From contig CAJNOP010000061.1 in NCBI GenBank assembly GCA_905250075.1, positions 511,831 through 575,830 of the forward strand: 64,000 nucleotides of DNA, in the 5' to 3' direction. The DNA is from Rotaria sp. Silwood1 (Eukaryota; Rotifera; Eurotatoria; Philodinida; Philodinidae). Positions within the stretch are counted from its first letter, which is position 1, and each line of letters begins with the position of its first letter. This document shows, in pieces, positions 1 through 15,007 of this stretch. The notes under the pieces were generated by a model, which made no database searches, had not been told where the DNA came from, and saw only the letters and a list, made by a program, of their open reading frames with translations. Made by a program: the position numbers and the translations under genes.

Positions 1-168
1 ATTTTTTCAGTACAAATGATGTATAAAATCCTTAGATGACAATTTGGATTATCTAATGATAAATGATCATGAAATAAAAGCTCATCAGCTGAATTCATTG
101 CACATTTAAATGCATTAAGTATCAATGTTGGTATCTGATGATTTGATTTTTGTATCTGATTCAAAACT
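1..168 (-). CDS. possible internal exon of an unrecognised gene, cut by the window edge
   Basis: Read on the minus strand, this stretch is open in one frame for 55 codons, with codon use like the real genes here, and is preceded by a plausible acceptor AG at 170-169. The peptide contains TLILNAFKCAMNSADELLF and ends near LRILYIICTEK at the window edge. I do not recognise the family. The sequence upstream on this strand (a donor-like GT at 234-233) does not give a clean preceding exon, because a stop lies close in the needed frame. It could be a true exon of a gene lying mostly left of the window, or a decayed fragment. Confidence 0.25.
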
Positions 169-171
169 CTA

Positions 172-2163
172 AATGAAAATTTTTTATTTTTATTTTTTAA
201 GTCAATTAAATTTAAAATAAAACAAAAAATTTACCTATTGATCTGCTGTCATATGTCCATGTTTATCATCATCTTGTTTTTCTTGATTTGATTATACATG
301 AACAACACATACAAGAGGATACAACACCAATTTCAGAGTTGTAATTAACTTTCTCTAATTATTGAAACGCATTTGTTAACTAAGAACGTGTAATCAAATA
401 ACGAATATGTATGATATAATCTAATGATTCTTCAATAAGTTAAACACTTTATTGATCCATAGTTATTGACAACTGTAAAGAGAGTCTTTTGACTTAATAA
501 ATTTCATAATAGAAATAATATATTTATTCTTAACGATAGACATGTATAAGTAAAGCGACATGTTTATCTATTCATATCGATACTGTTTAATTATGCCAAC
601 TCATTTATTCTTTTTCAAATGTTTTGGTTATTGCTTTTAAATGAAGGAGTACAAAGAAAACGACCTTTTATGATTTTATGGTTAAGTGTTTTGGTTAATT
701 TTCGTAGCGGTTGGTTCTCCCTGGTTCAGTTTTGCGACATGCCCTCATGTTGTGAAATTTTGACTGTTCAAGAATTAAGTACAATCTTATTTATAAGAAT
801 GATCGACGTAGAAGTTTAACGAGCAATTTTATTCTGTAAAATCTGTTTTCTTACATACAGATGGTGTTACAGAACTAAATGATCACAAAATGGGTATGGA
901 AATACCACGTATAGATAAGTTGAGGAAAATAATAGAATAAATACCTAACGAAGAAACAAGCAGAACATGTATGTCAAATATGGTGTACGCGAACAGTAGC
1001 ATTATTTCTACTCTTAGTGGAAGACGAATCGAATCGAATCGAATATAGATTTTCTCATTCGTTTCGCACTCTGATTCATATGAAATAGAATGAGTTTGCT
1101 AGTTTATGTGTTTGTTTGCAGTCATATATATACCGGCACGTGCCCATGAATATATATGAAGATTTTTCTATAAAGTTTGACCAAAAAAAGTTAGAGTTGA
1201 GGAATCCGAATGTAGAACGAGTTTTCTTTTTGAAATTTTCAACCTGATGTTTTGAACAAGGATAGGATTTCTTGAGAAAATAATAATATTTTATAAAAGG
1301 TTGAGAAAGTAAATTGAGAACTGTGAGCCCAAATTTTTAGCCGATGCCTCGAAATTTCCAGTTACAGTTTCATAATCAGAGAAAGCCTCTTTAGTAAAGC
1401 AATGATTTTTCGATGGAGTGAATATTGGGCAGTATGAAAAAGAATTAGTTTGTACTCTGGTAATCTTAGGAAGAGTTGCATTTTCACATTTGTTAACATG
1501 ATTACAAACTCTATAAGATCAGTAGCGTGAAATATATGAAGTTTTTCAAGATGTGAAGCCAAAATTCATCGATGGACGATTTTTTAAAATGAAAAGAAAG
1601 CAAGCACCCAAAATAGTGTGTAGTACTTATAGAAAGAATTTCAGATCGATCGAATGTACATTCTTTGTGTAACGGAGCTATTCCTTAAGGTTTTGCTTAA
1701 AAACCAAGTTTAGAGAAAACTAGAATAGAAAGAAAAAAAAAATGTTCTATATCACTACGACAATTGATTTATCTTTTCGATTTTTTTTTGTACTTTAGAG
1801 CAACGATTTAGTTCTCAAAACAGCATCTACAGATGAAGGACACCTCGAAACGCATGTAGAGCAGGAAAAACGAAATATTTGAAAAGTTTAGATTGGGAAA
1901 GGCGGAGTGTCCCCTTAAAACTGGAAGTTAGTGCATGAAAATGTTCTGTTTGAATTCAGCAAAAAAAGAGAAATATGCCAGATTTCATGTTCTATGTTTC
2001 TATTTTATTAAGAATGAGATCTAAGTAATTGACCGACTTACGCTTTTATTCAGCTATGCCTGTTACCATATTTATAGCATCGATTGTATGTATTGTTTTA
2101 GAAAAGACAAAAATAAAAAGATTACAAAAGAAAATTATCTGAATACACAAACAATTGATAAAT
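172..2163. other. intergenic, no gene seen
   Basis: No convincing exon was found on either strand. The short open frames at 619-819 and 1362-1562 look like chance: no splice context, no recognisable domain, AT-driven composition. A short tandem run of the pentamer CGAAT is at 1025-1044. The right end is the 3' flank of the ART-TPR gene. Confidence 0.6.
1025..1044. repeat. (CGAAT)n microsatellite
   Basis: Four direct copies of the pentamer CGAAT in intergenic DNA. Confidence 0.8.
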
Positions 2164-5100
2164 TCAAAAAAATACTTCAGCAGAAGTAGTATTATGTTTC
2201 TTTGTATTAGAGTGTTTAGTTATGTCTTCATTTAAATCATCAATAATATTTTTTGTTATTTGAACTTGTTCATCATCATCATCAAAATGTTTCTTTAATA
2301 TATTTAATTTTAATTTAGCCATTTCTAATGCTTCATCATATCGTGATTGATCATAATAAACTACACATAAATTATTATAAGTATCAGCAATATCTAAACA
2401 ATCCGATGATAATGTTGCTTTTTCGATATCAAGTGCTTTAGTATAATAGTACAATGCTTTATCATAATCTCCTTCTTTTCGATAAATAACTCCCATATTA
2501 TTTAAAGTAGCACTTATTGATGGATGTACCGGTGGTAAAGTTTTCTGTTTTATTTTTAATGCACTTCTATAACATTCTAGTGCTTTCTCATAATCATCCA
2601 TGTCCTGATAGATAGTTCCAAGAATATTTAATGAATCACCGAGTGAGGGATGATCTGCTGCTAATGTAAGTTTTTTCATGTCATATGATTGTTGAAATAA
2701 TTCTAATGCTTTTTTAAAATCTCCGCGTTTCTTATAAATTGATCCAATAGCAGTTAATGTTGTTGCAATTGATGGATGATTAGGATTATCAACAAGTACT
2801 GCACGCTTCATTTTTAAAGCTTGTTCATAATATCCTAATGCTTTTGATATTTGTTTTTGTTCTAAATAAATATTTCCAATATTATGTAATGTTCGTGCTA
2901 TATCAAATGATTTTTCTTCTGGTTGAATTTCACGTTTTTGTAAAACTAATGCACGTTCATAATAATCAAGAGCTTGTTTATATTCACTAAGAAAATAAGA
3001 AACACGACCAAGATGAAAATTGATTTTTGGAATATCTTTATGATCTTTTGGTAAATCTGACAAAAGACGTTTTAAATATTTTTCAGATTTTTCATATTCA
3101 CCCATATCACACATCTAATTCAATAAATCTATTTCTATTATTATTTAAGAAGAAAGAATAACTTACCAATCGACTAAATAATAAAGTTGAGCCTGATTCT
3201 TCAGTTTCTTTTTCTATACTCTCAATATATTCATTTACTTCATATGATAACTTGTCTACACCTACAAAAGACAAAAGAACAGTGTTTAGTTTTAAAAATA
3301 ATACAGTAAAATTTCTCTATCATGAACAGTATCAAGACGTTAACAGAACGCGTTTACTCATGAGGAATAGTTTCTATTTTAATATACTTCAAGCATTTTA
3401 AATGCCAATGTTATTTCTTGTGTTTTTTAATTATAAATTTTAGAGACATTATTTGTCAATCAAAAAATTCTTGTTAAGACAGAAACAGCAGATATTTTAT
3501 TCGTGAAATCTTCTGAAACTATTCAAATACATTTAGTTCACGAATAATTTACAAGAAAACTGATGAAACTGTCTTATTTTCAACAATCGTATTTTAGTAG
3601 AAATATGAACTTTTATTTTTTTGCAATCAGCTAAAAATATATTGTGCAATGTTCCTAACAGTAAATGCATTGCGAAAAAGAATTTCCGAAAACAAAGAGA
3701 ACAAAACTTTTAAGAGTATTTTTCGTATCTTACAGCAATTGAATACGATTTCAAAGAGTTTCTCAGTCTTCAAGTCTGTTGTTTCCCTCACAATTCAGGC
3801 ATCATACTGTCTATCATTATTGCATGCTCATATCTATAAAAGTCTAGCACTGACATGAACTAAATTAATGTGTTTTTTTAAATCAATAGAATAAGATCAC
3901 ACAATAAAATCGCAGTTTTGATCCATCTCTGAAGATGTATGTGCAATCAACTCAAGTGAACATTGAAATCAAGTAAATAATCATGTTCAAAGACTTAATT
4001 CGGAGGGGATAATTTCCGACAGATCCCAAATTCTTTCTGTTAGTAGTCACAAAAAGCCTTATGTCTATGAATATTTGGTACACTTCATCGTACTTAGCGG
4101 ATGTACTGTTTTCAAAGTGTAGTGATCAGTCGGATAGCATAGTGGTTTATAGTATGCATTCAGTTTTATTAAGGAAGAACATAATTAATTGTTAGTATTA
4201 GCAAGTCTTTATCTAGCTATTGTGGAATATTCTTTTTCCGTGATATTTCGATCGTCGATGCTACATTCTTCAGATTTTATAAAAGGTCAATGAAAGATAT
4301 CACAACGAATAGACACTTCATTTTTTTTCCCTTTTTTCTCTTTTCTGTTGTTGTTGTGATCGTGATAGTAAGTGGGGAAGACGATGATAGCTGACAGATA
4401 CGAATTATTATTGTTATTTTCTTTCGATCCACTATCAAAATCACAATAACAACAGAAAAGAAAAAAAAATGACATGTATATTCGTTGTAGTACCTTTCAT
4501 TGACCTTTTATAAAATCTAAAGGATGTAGCATCGATGACGGAAGTGTCACAAAAAAAAAGAATATTCTACAATAAGTAGAAAGAGATGACTTACTAATAC
4601 TAACAATTTGTAGTATTCATTTTCACTGAAAATTACTAATCAGTAGCACGTATTTATTTCAAACTACAGACGTAGGGTTTCTTTTCGCAAGATAGTATCT
4701 AAAAATTCACAACATTTAATGAAAAAACATTGTTTAGTGCATGGTGGATCAGAAGAACATCATTTAGTGATATTATGTGAGTACATCGCTTTTTACATTG
4801 TCAATAATTGCATACATGTAATAATTATCTCAAAAGCTTACAGTACTTCTCATCGAATCAAAACAGACTGCTTTGCACTATGCTTTAGTGATAATGCATG
4901 CTATTAAGACTAAGAAGTACACCAAATTTTTATAGGGTTTCTAGTTTCTAAGGACATCAATAAGAGGGATCTGAGCTCGAATCGAAAGTTCTTCGGGTCG
5001 AAATTCATGTAGTCTACTTAATTAGTATTTTTTATATATGTCCATGATGATTTACTACATGGTAACATTATTATTACAAACCTATAATAACTAATAGATG

Positions 5101-6517
5101 AAATCATATTTTCTTAATCGATATTAGAGTCTATTCAATATTACACAACGGTTAAGTAATATAATTCTGCTTTCTTGAATATTAACTATTCCATGAAACT
5201 TGAAAAGAAAGAAAATTAAGAAAAAAAGTATTAAACTACCTGATAATTGTATAGTCCATAGTTTTCTTCCTTTATCGAATTCGACATGAACAATTTTAAA
5301 AACCGTTGCTAAATCAAAAAGAACTTCTTGTTCTTCTGGATATTGACTAAATTGAGCAATATCAGCAAATATCATTTTATCAGAAGCAATATTTCCATAT
5401 ATTTCTAATAAAACTCCAACAACACCTTCTCTTTTAGATTCTTTAGTTGCATAACGAATCGCTTGTTTAATATCTCGACTTGTTGAAAAAAATCCATTCA
5501 TGGATATTAAACCACCAAGACTATTACGCATTTGTAAAATTTCATTATCGGTCAATTTTAATCCACGATATAAATGAATTGACGTCGATTTGTCATCTAT
5601 AAATTCTTCACGTAATTTATTATGTTGAGCAGTAATTTGGCTACGTAAATGAGTTATATAAGTACGAAATGTATATAAAACATCAATATCTTCTGTACGT
5701 AATGCTTTATTAACTAATCTGTAAACAAATATTTGTTTACTGTACCAAAAAATTGCATCTTCTGGTTTCTTTATAAATAAAAAAATTTCATTCAAAAAAA
5801 TATAAGGTTTTTTTTTTAAAATAAACTTACATAATTTTTTCTAAATTCTGCAATATTCTTCAATTCAACAGGATTTCCTCGATAATAAGCTTGACAATGT
5901 GTAAGCATTTCTTCCATTCCCGTATTATTTTTATCTGTTATTGTTATTTTTTTTAAAACATCAGTTAATAATTGAAACCAAAGAAATGCACCTGATTCTC
6001 GTGTTAAATATCTTGTTGAACGTTGTTTACCATCAAATAGAGCAAAAACAGCTGCTTGTTTTATAACTAAATCAACAGTATGTCTAAGTGATTCAATTAA
6101 ACCTTGTTGTTCAGTAAATACACCAACTATTTTTGAATATTTTTCTTGCAAATGTAAATATTTTTCTTCACAAAAACAGAATATAAATACAGAATCAATT
6201 TGTTTGAATGAATGCATTTTATCAAGATGTTCAACAGCATATGAACCTGATATAATTAAAAATATGTTTTCTTTTGAAACAGATTTTATATAATTAATAC
6301 ATAAATCAGGTTTAGTAAAAAATAAAACATAATAATCTAATTGTCGTAATAAACCTTTCGTTATTTCAACATCTTCTTGATTTTCAATTTCATCCATATG
6401 TTGATCAAACCATACAACAGTGAAATCCTCATTAGAAATTTCAACTGAATTACTCTTAATGAATTTTGCTGAATCTTTTTTTAATACATTTAAATCCGTC
6501 GAAACATTAGACGCCAT
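2164..6517 (-). CDS. arginine ADP-ribosyltransferase with TPR repeats (bdelloid-type)
   Basis: Four exons: 5831-6517, 5240-5768, 3167-3261, 2164-3114; all junctions GT/AG and in phase; 753 aa. Residues 1-229 form a soluble alpha/beta-type region, with VVWFDQHMD near residue 35, of a type I know from bdelloid protein families. The ART domain follows, with the R-S-E triad visible: YRG (Arg297), FFSTSR (Ser324/Ser326) and EEQE (Glu375-x-Glu377). That is the arginine-specific layout, which transfers ADP-ribose from NAD+ to protein arginine. The rest, from about residue 440, is five to seven kinesin-light-chain-like TPRs of about 42 residues, probably for partner binding. No signal peptide or membrane segment, so probably cytosolic. 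The start is the first ATG of the long frame. Intron 2 is 1,978 bp and holds a palindrome; the other introns are about 50-60 bp. Domains are seen; the transferase activity and the target are inferred. Confidence 0.9.
3262..5239 (-). other. long intron 2 of the ART-TPR gene
   Basis: This 1,978 bp intron lies between the exon ending in phase 1 at 5240 and the exon starting at 3261. Open frames inside it (such as 3649-3858 and 4719-4907) run on the other strand and show no domain. The central part holds the inverted repeat listed separately. Confidence 0.85.
4192..4608. repeat. intronic palindrome (ART-TPR intron)
   Basis: Imperfect fold-back repeat with its centre near 4390. The left arm, about 4192-4385, matches the reverse complement of about 4395-4608. 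The longest exact block is 25 bp, 4272-4296 against 4494-4518; inner blocks around CTTTTCTGTTGTTGTTGTGA also pair. Weaker similarity may extend outward to about 4015 and 4975 with unequal arm lengths. Confidence 0.85.
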
Positions 6518-8179
6518 CGATTTGAAGTCAATATATCAACCAATCAATAAATAGGTAATTTATCTGTGTTAGCAGTTGAATATTAAACATCAATATTATG
6601 ATTACTTATTTCCAATCAATATGCTTTGACTACACGGATGGTTGGTTTCATAGCAAGAGAATATGATAAAAAAAAAAACTATTCTTTATAATGATAGACA
6701 GTATGTTTGTCTCGCAATTTTAGTGATATACCGAAGTAAAACGACAGGCAAATTTTACCCATAAAAGTAATAAATATGAATAATACAATTGAAGAAAAAA
6801 TTATAGATTTCGTATTAAAAATAGCTAGTTAGCACGTGTGGTCTCAAAGGGACTGAAATGTGAAACTTATGTGTATTCTTTAGCCTTATTATACTAATAG
6901 AAAATACCTAAAGTGAAAAATCTCTCGAATATTATGGTTGTGTTTAAAGGTAATCGATCACCAAAGAAACGATCCATCTTGTAGTTTATTTCTACATATT
7001 GAACAGAAATTTTTCTATTTGTTTATTTGTCGTATTATGGTTCGCTCATTGTTTTTCTTTTCTTTTTTTATATTCTATTTTTGTTAATTTAACATAAATA
7101 TTGTTTTAAACATTGATTTAACTGATAAATAAGCCTATTCCACATATCGATTATAACTACAACAGGCATCAATAGAACTACTCTGTATTTCGATGAATTT
7201 ATAAACACTGATATTGATTATTTTCTATAATAATAAGTTGATCAGTTCACACTTTTTCATGTTGACCATATGGCAATTATTGCAAATTAATGCATCAGTA
7301 CGCATTATCGTTGACCTTTTAACCTCGAGAAAGATTTTGAGATGTTCGAGAAAAGTCGGCGTGGTGTTGTTAATATCATTCAGTGCCTTTTTTCTGTCTC
7401 TAAGGAATTCTAGAAAAAGAGTCTGATGCTTGATATCTTTGGTTGCTAAGGTCTGTTGATAGAATGGAGGTAGGCCGCAAAACTTCGTCTTCAAACTTAC
7501 ATTCAGCTTTTTCTTCAACAATATGTAGAATGTTTAATTAGTCTTGAGGTATGGCAAAATTAGTTTATACGCAGATAGAAAATAAACTCTGAATTCAATG
7601 GTTTTTCAATGAATCTTGAGTATTCGTGTCGATCTTTTGCAAGACATATTATTAGATAATATGTTCTCTTACGTTGTTAAGAAGTCATCTAAAGTTTGTT
7701 GGTGAATCACATACATACATTTCTCCTGCGCATTAGATCATTGCATGTTTTCATTTTTTGTCTTGACATAATCACACTTATTATGTGGGGTTTCCCATTT
7801 TTTTTTGTCTCCTTACTCCTCTCTTTCTCTCTATATATATGCATAGTCATATATATGTTTTTCTTGTTCTCTATTCTTGTTTTGTTTTTGACCTATTCTT
7901 CTATATCTTATGTGATTGGATTTCTCTTAATACAACCGAACTTATATTCATCTAGTTTACAATAAGAATAACATAAACATGAGAACGTAGGAATAAATTT
8001 TACATCATCAATCAACAAAGTATTTTATTTAAAAAAAAGAAAAACATTCTTATATTAATCGGATTACATAAAAATCTTCTTTAAATATCAGGTATTTATT
8101 GTTCATCATTGTTTATTAATTTGTCACGCCTCTTCGAAATTTTATCAACCATGACAAGTTATCTTTCAATCGAGTTTTT
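6518..8179. other. intergenic, no clear gene
   Basis: Contains the 5' flank of the ART-TPR gene, then AT-rich DNA. The reverse-strand frame at 7225-7521 (98 codons) includes KFCGLPPFYQQTL, which faintly recalls LINE polyproteins, but it is short and isolated. Nothing else is supported. Confidence 0.5.
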
Positions 8180-9240
8180 ATTTCTTTTTCAATCTTGAAA
8201 ATTGTTATCTTCCTACGTTGTCCTTTAATATTGCACATACACCTTCAGTTAACCATACGTCAGCAAACATATCGTCACCGGTTTGATGTAAAACTTAATT
8301 AATCAATGATTCATCAATAATTTCAAAATATAATTACTGTTCTTTGTATTTCGTTCTGCACGTGACGCTTTCACATATTATATCCATGTCAATTCGATTG
8401 CTGAGTGTATAATTCAGCTGTATTTGTAAATAATGAATCATAATGAGCGCCGAATAATTGAATAAAATCAATAGTTATTGACTTAAAAAAGTCATATTTA
8501 TCGATTGCGAAAAATTTATTCGTACATTCGCATGTTGATATTTTTATTATTACACAAGTAGACATTGTTTAATAATAATAACATTTAAAAGATTGACATG
8601 AGTACTCAAGACTTATGAAACGCTCAACATAGTATAACTTCTCTATTATAAACACTGTCGGGACCATTTAAAAATGTTCATTAAACGGAGGTAGATTTTA
8701 GAATATCTGTTTCTACATTAATCTTAGATAAAAGTCTAGTTATTTATTCTTTTATACATATACAGAACTAGAATTGAAAAATTTTTCAATAACAATACAA
8801 AATTAAATTTTTTTTCAAATCTTCGGATTTTGCTTTTCTCTTAGCTTTTAAACTAATATTAATATCAGTTAATCTAGATTCTAATTCATTTAATTAATCA
8901 ATGTTATTTAGGTTATTGTATTACAGCCAATAAATGAGCTTTTAGTATCATTTCTATTTCTTATATTACTTCTAATGATAATTCTGTTCACATACAATCA
9001 TCATCATGAGCAACGTCATCTTATTCATTAGCATTTGATGTTATCAGACATTCATATTTATTGAATGCAAGCATATCTTTATCTATCATAATAACTCTCA
9101 TATGTAATATGTACAAACTCATAGTGCATAAGAAATAAGTCAAAAAACAATTGCAAATCTGTTTACTTTTGAGAAAATCATTTCTAACAAAAGACGGTTC
9201 GTCAGATCTACTCCCATTAATAATTAGAAGGTGCTCCATA
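8180..9240 (-). pseudogene. decayed coding fragments of an unknown gene
   Basis: On the minus strand, several stretches read like protein but are broken by stops and frame changes. Around 9027-9100 there is MIDKDMLAFNKYECLITSN followed by a stop, then DVAHDDD and more stops in the same frame. Around 8820-8900 another frame gives NELESRLTDINISLKAKRK. Around 8216-8290 there is DDMFADVWLTEGVCAILKDN before a stop. The codon choice is like that of the real genes in the window. I cannot name the parent family, and chance open reading in AT-rich DNA is not excluded. Confidence 0.35.
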
Positions 9241-9322
9241 GTAGAAGTTTTAATTTATGTGAGTTTCATAAAAAAGAAAAACGACTAAATAAATTTACCA
9301 ATGAATAGAAAACAATTTTTAT

Positions 9323-9706
9323 TTATTTTTTTAGTTGAATTTTCATAGAACAATTCGGACATTCAATAATATCAAAATTAATTTCATTATCAATTTGTAA
9401 AATAGTTCCACATCGACATGTATATTCATTATCATTATCATCGTCATTAAAATCATTTGAATCTATATTTGTATGTGGAAGAGTATGTAAATAACGACGT
9501 TCTTGTTCTTGATCATATTTTAATCGAAGTTCAATATTTGAAAGAATTTTATAAGCATATTGAATATCTTCGAAACGTTTTCTATTTATTAAATCATTTG
9601 AATTTGTTTTATCTGGATGATATTCAAGTAAAAGACGATGATATTCTTGTCGAAGAATATCCAATGAACAATTTGATGATACACCAAGAATTTCATATAG
9701 ATTCAT
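9323..9706 (-). CDS. DNAJC24: DPH4 / DNAJC24-type J-domain protein with CSL zinc finger
   Basis: Single exon, 127 aa (human DNAJC24 has 149). Residues 1-68 are a J domain with the HPD tripeptide at 30-32 (LEYHPDKTN), which stimulates Hsp70 ATPase. The C-terminal part is a CSL-type zinc finger with Cys97, Cys99 (CRCG) and Cys116, Cys119 (CPNC). This pairing of J domain and CSL finger marks the Dph4 family, which donates electrons or iron to the Dph1-Dph2 complex in the first step of diphthamide formation on histidine of elongation factor 2. An acidic, Asn/Asp-rich linker (82-94) joins the two. The start is the only ATG that gives a complete J domain. It ends 144 bp from the ERK stop codon, on the same strand. 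Identification is strong from motifs; the role is taken from the family. Confidence 0.93.
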   Translation of the reverse strand: MNLYEILGVSSNCSLDILRQEYHRLLLEYHPDKTNSNDLINRKRFEDIQYAYKILSNIELRLKYDQEQERRYLHTLPHTNIDSNDFNDDDNDNEYTCRCGTILQIDNEINFDIIECPNCSMKIQLKK

Positions 9707-9850
9707 TTCTACAACAAATTATAATTTTTTCTCTTTTATATCTTTTTAAAAAAAAAAATTTAATAAATTGTTCTTCAAAAAAAGTAAACGAATAGAGAAT
9801 AAACACAAAAATATCTGACATATAAAATAATTGAAGACTAGATATCAAAA

Positions 9851-14253
<4,403 letters not shown>

Positions 14254-15007
14254 TTTTTTTTCTATTAATCCAATCTACAAAAGAAAAAAGTATTGATAGA
14301 AAAATATTTTCTTTGATAAGTTTGAACGTATAGTCTTATGTATCGAATCGAACAAAATTATTATACAATAGTTGATCAATCAATCAATCATTACATAACT
14401 GGTTAAATGATCATTAAAATCTTGTATAGATTATGAAATGACTTCATTGATTAGTGACATATATTCTTTGTTAACAAATGAAAAGAAACACTAATTGAAT
14501 CCACTAATCTATTTCTATTTTAGGACAATATCTGAACTAATTATTCCATCATTATGATTTGTTATATTCTAAACCAATAAAAATGTTGCTTTGTATCTCC
14601 TTCAAAGTTTTTATTTTTTGTTTCATTTAATAATCAAAAGAATTTAATAATCGAAACAAAAAGCACACAAAATATAGTCAAATTTAATAATACAATTTTA
14701 TTTGTATGATAGTGTCTTCAAATATAAAACAAAAATAACTCGAGAAACATAAAATCTTTGAATGTTTCAATCGATTCTATAAATAAAAGATTATATCATA
14801 ACTAGTCTGTTGTGTGTTTGGTAGAAAAGCAAAAAAAAAAATCAGCTAAGTGTGTTTCTATACATTTAATTCTAATATTTCATCCGTCGATCATTCACAT
14901 ATATCATATAAGACGAGTAAGACGTTTGAATTTTTTTTTTGTCTAATCTATCATAATAAATATCTATATTTATTAGAAATCGATCATCAATTTTCTATTC
15001 ATATAAA
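14254..15007. promoter_or_regulatory. divergent promoter region between ERK and COP1
   Basis: The two start codons face away from each other with 754 bp between them, so both promoters and 5' UTRs must lie here. The DNA is AT-rich. I see no clear TATA box or CpG cluster, and no long open frame that fits a gene. Confidence 0.55.

Noticed and set aside
9457-9795. 112-codon plus-strand open frame
   Set aside because: Antisense shadow of the DPH4 gene, which has the HPD and zinc-finger cysteines on the other strand.
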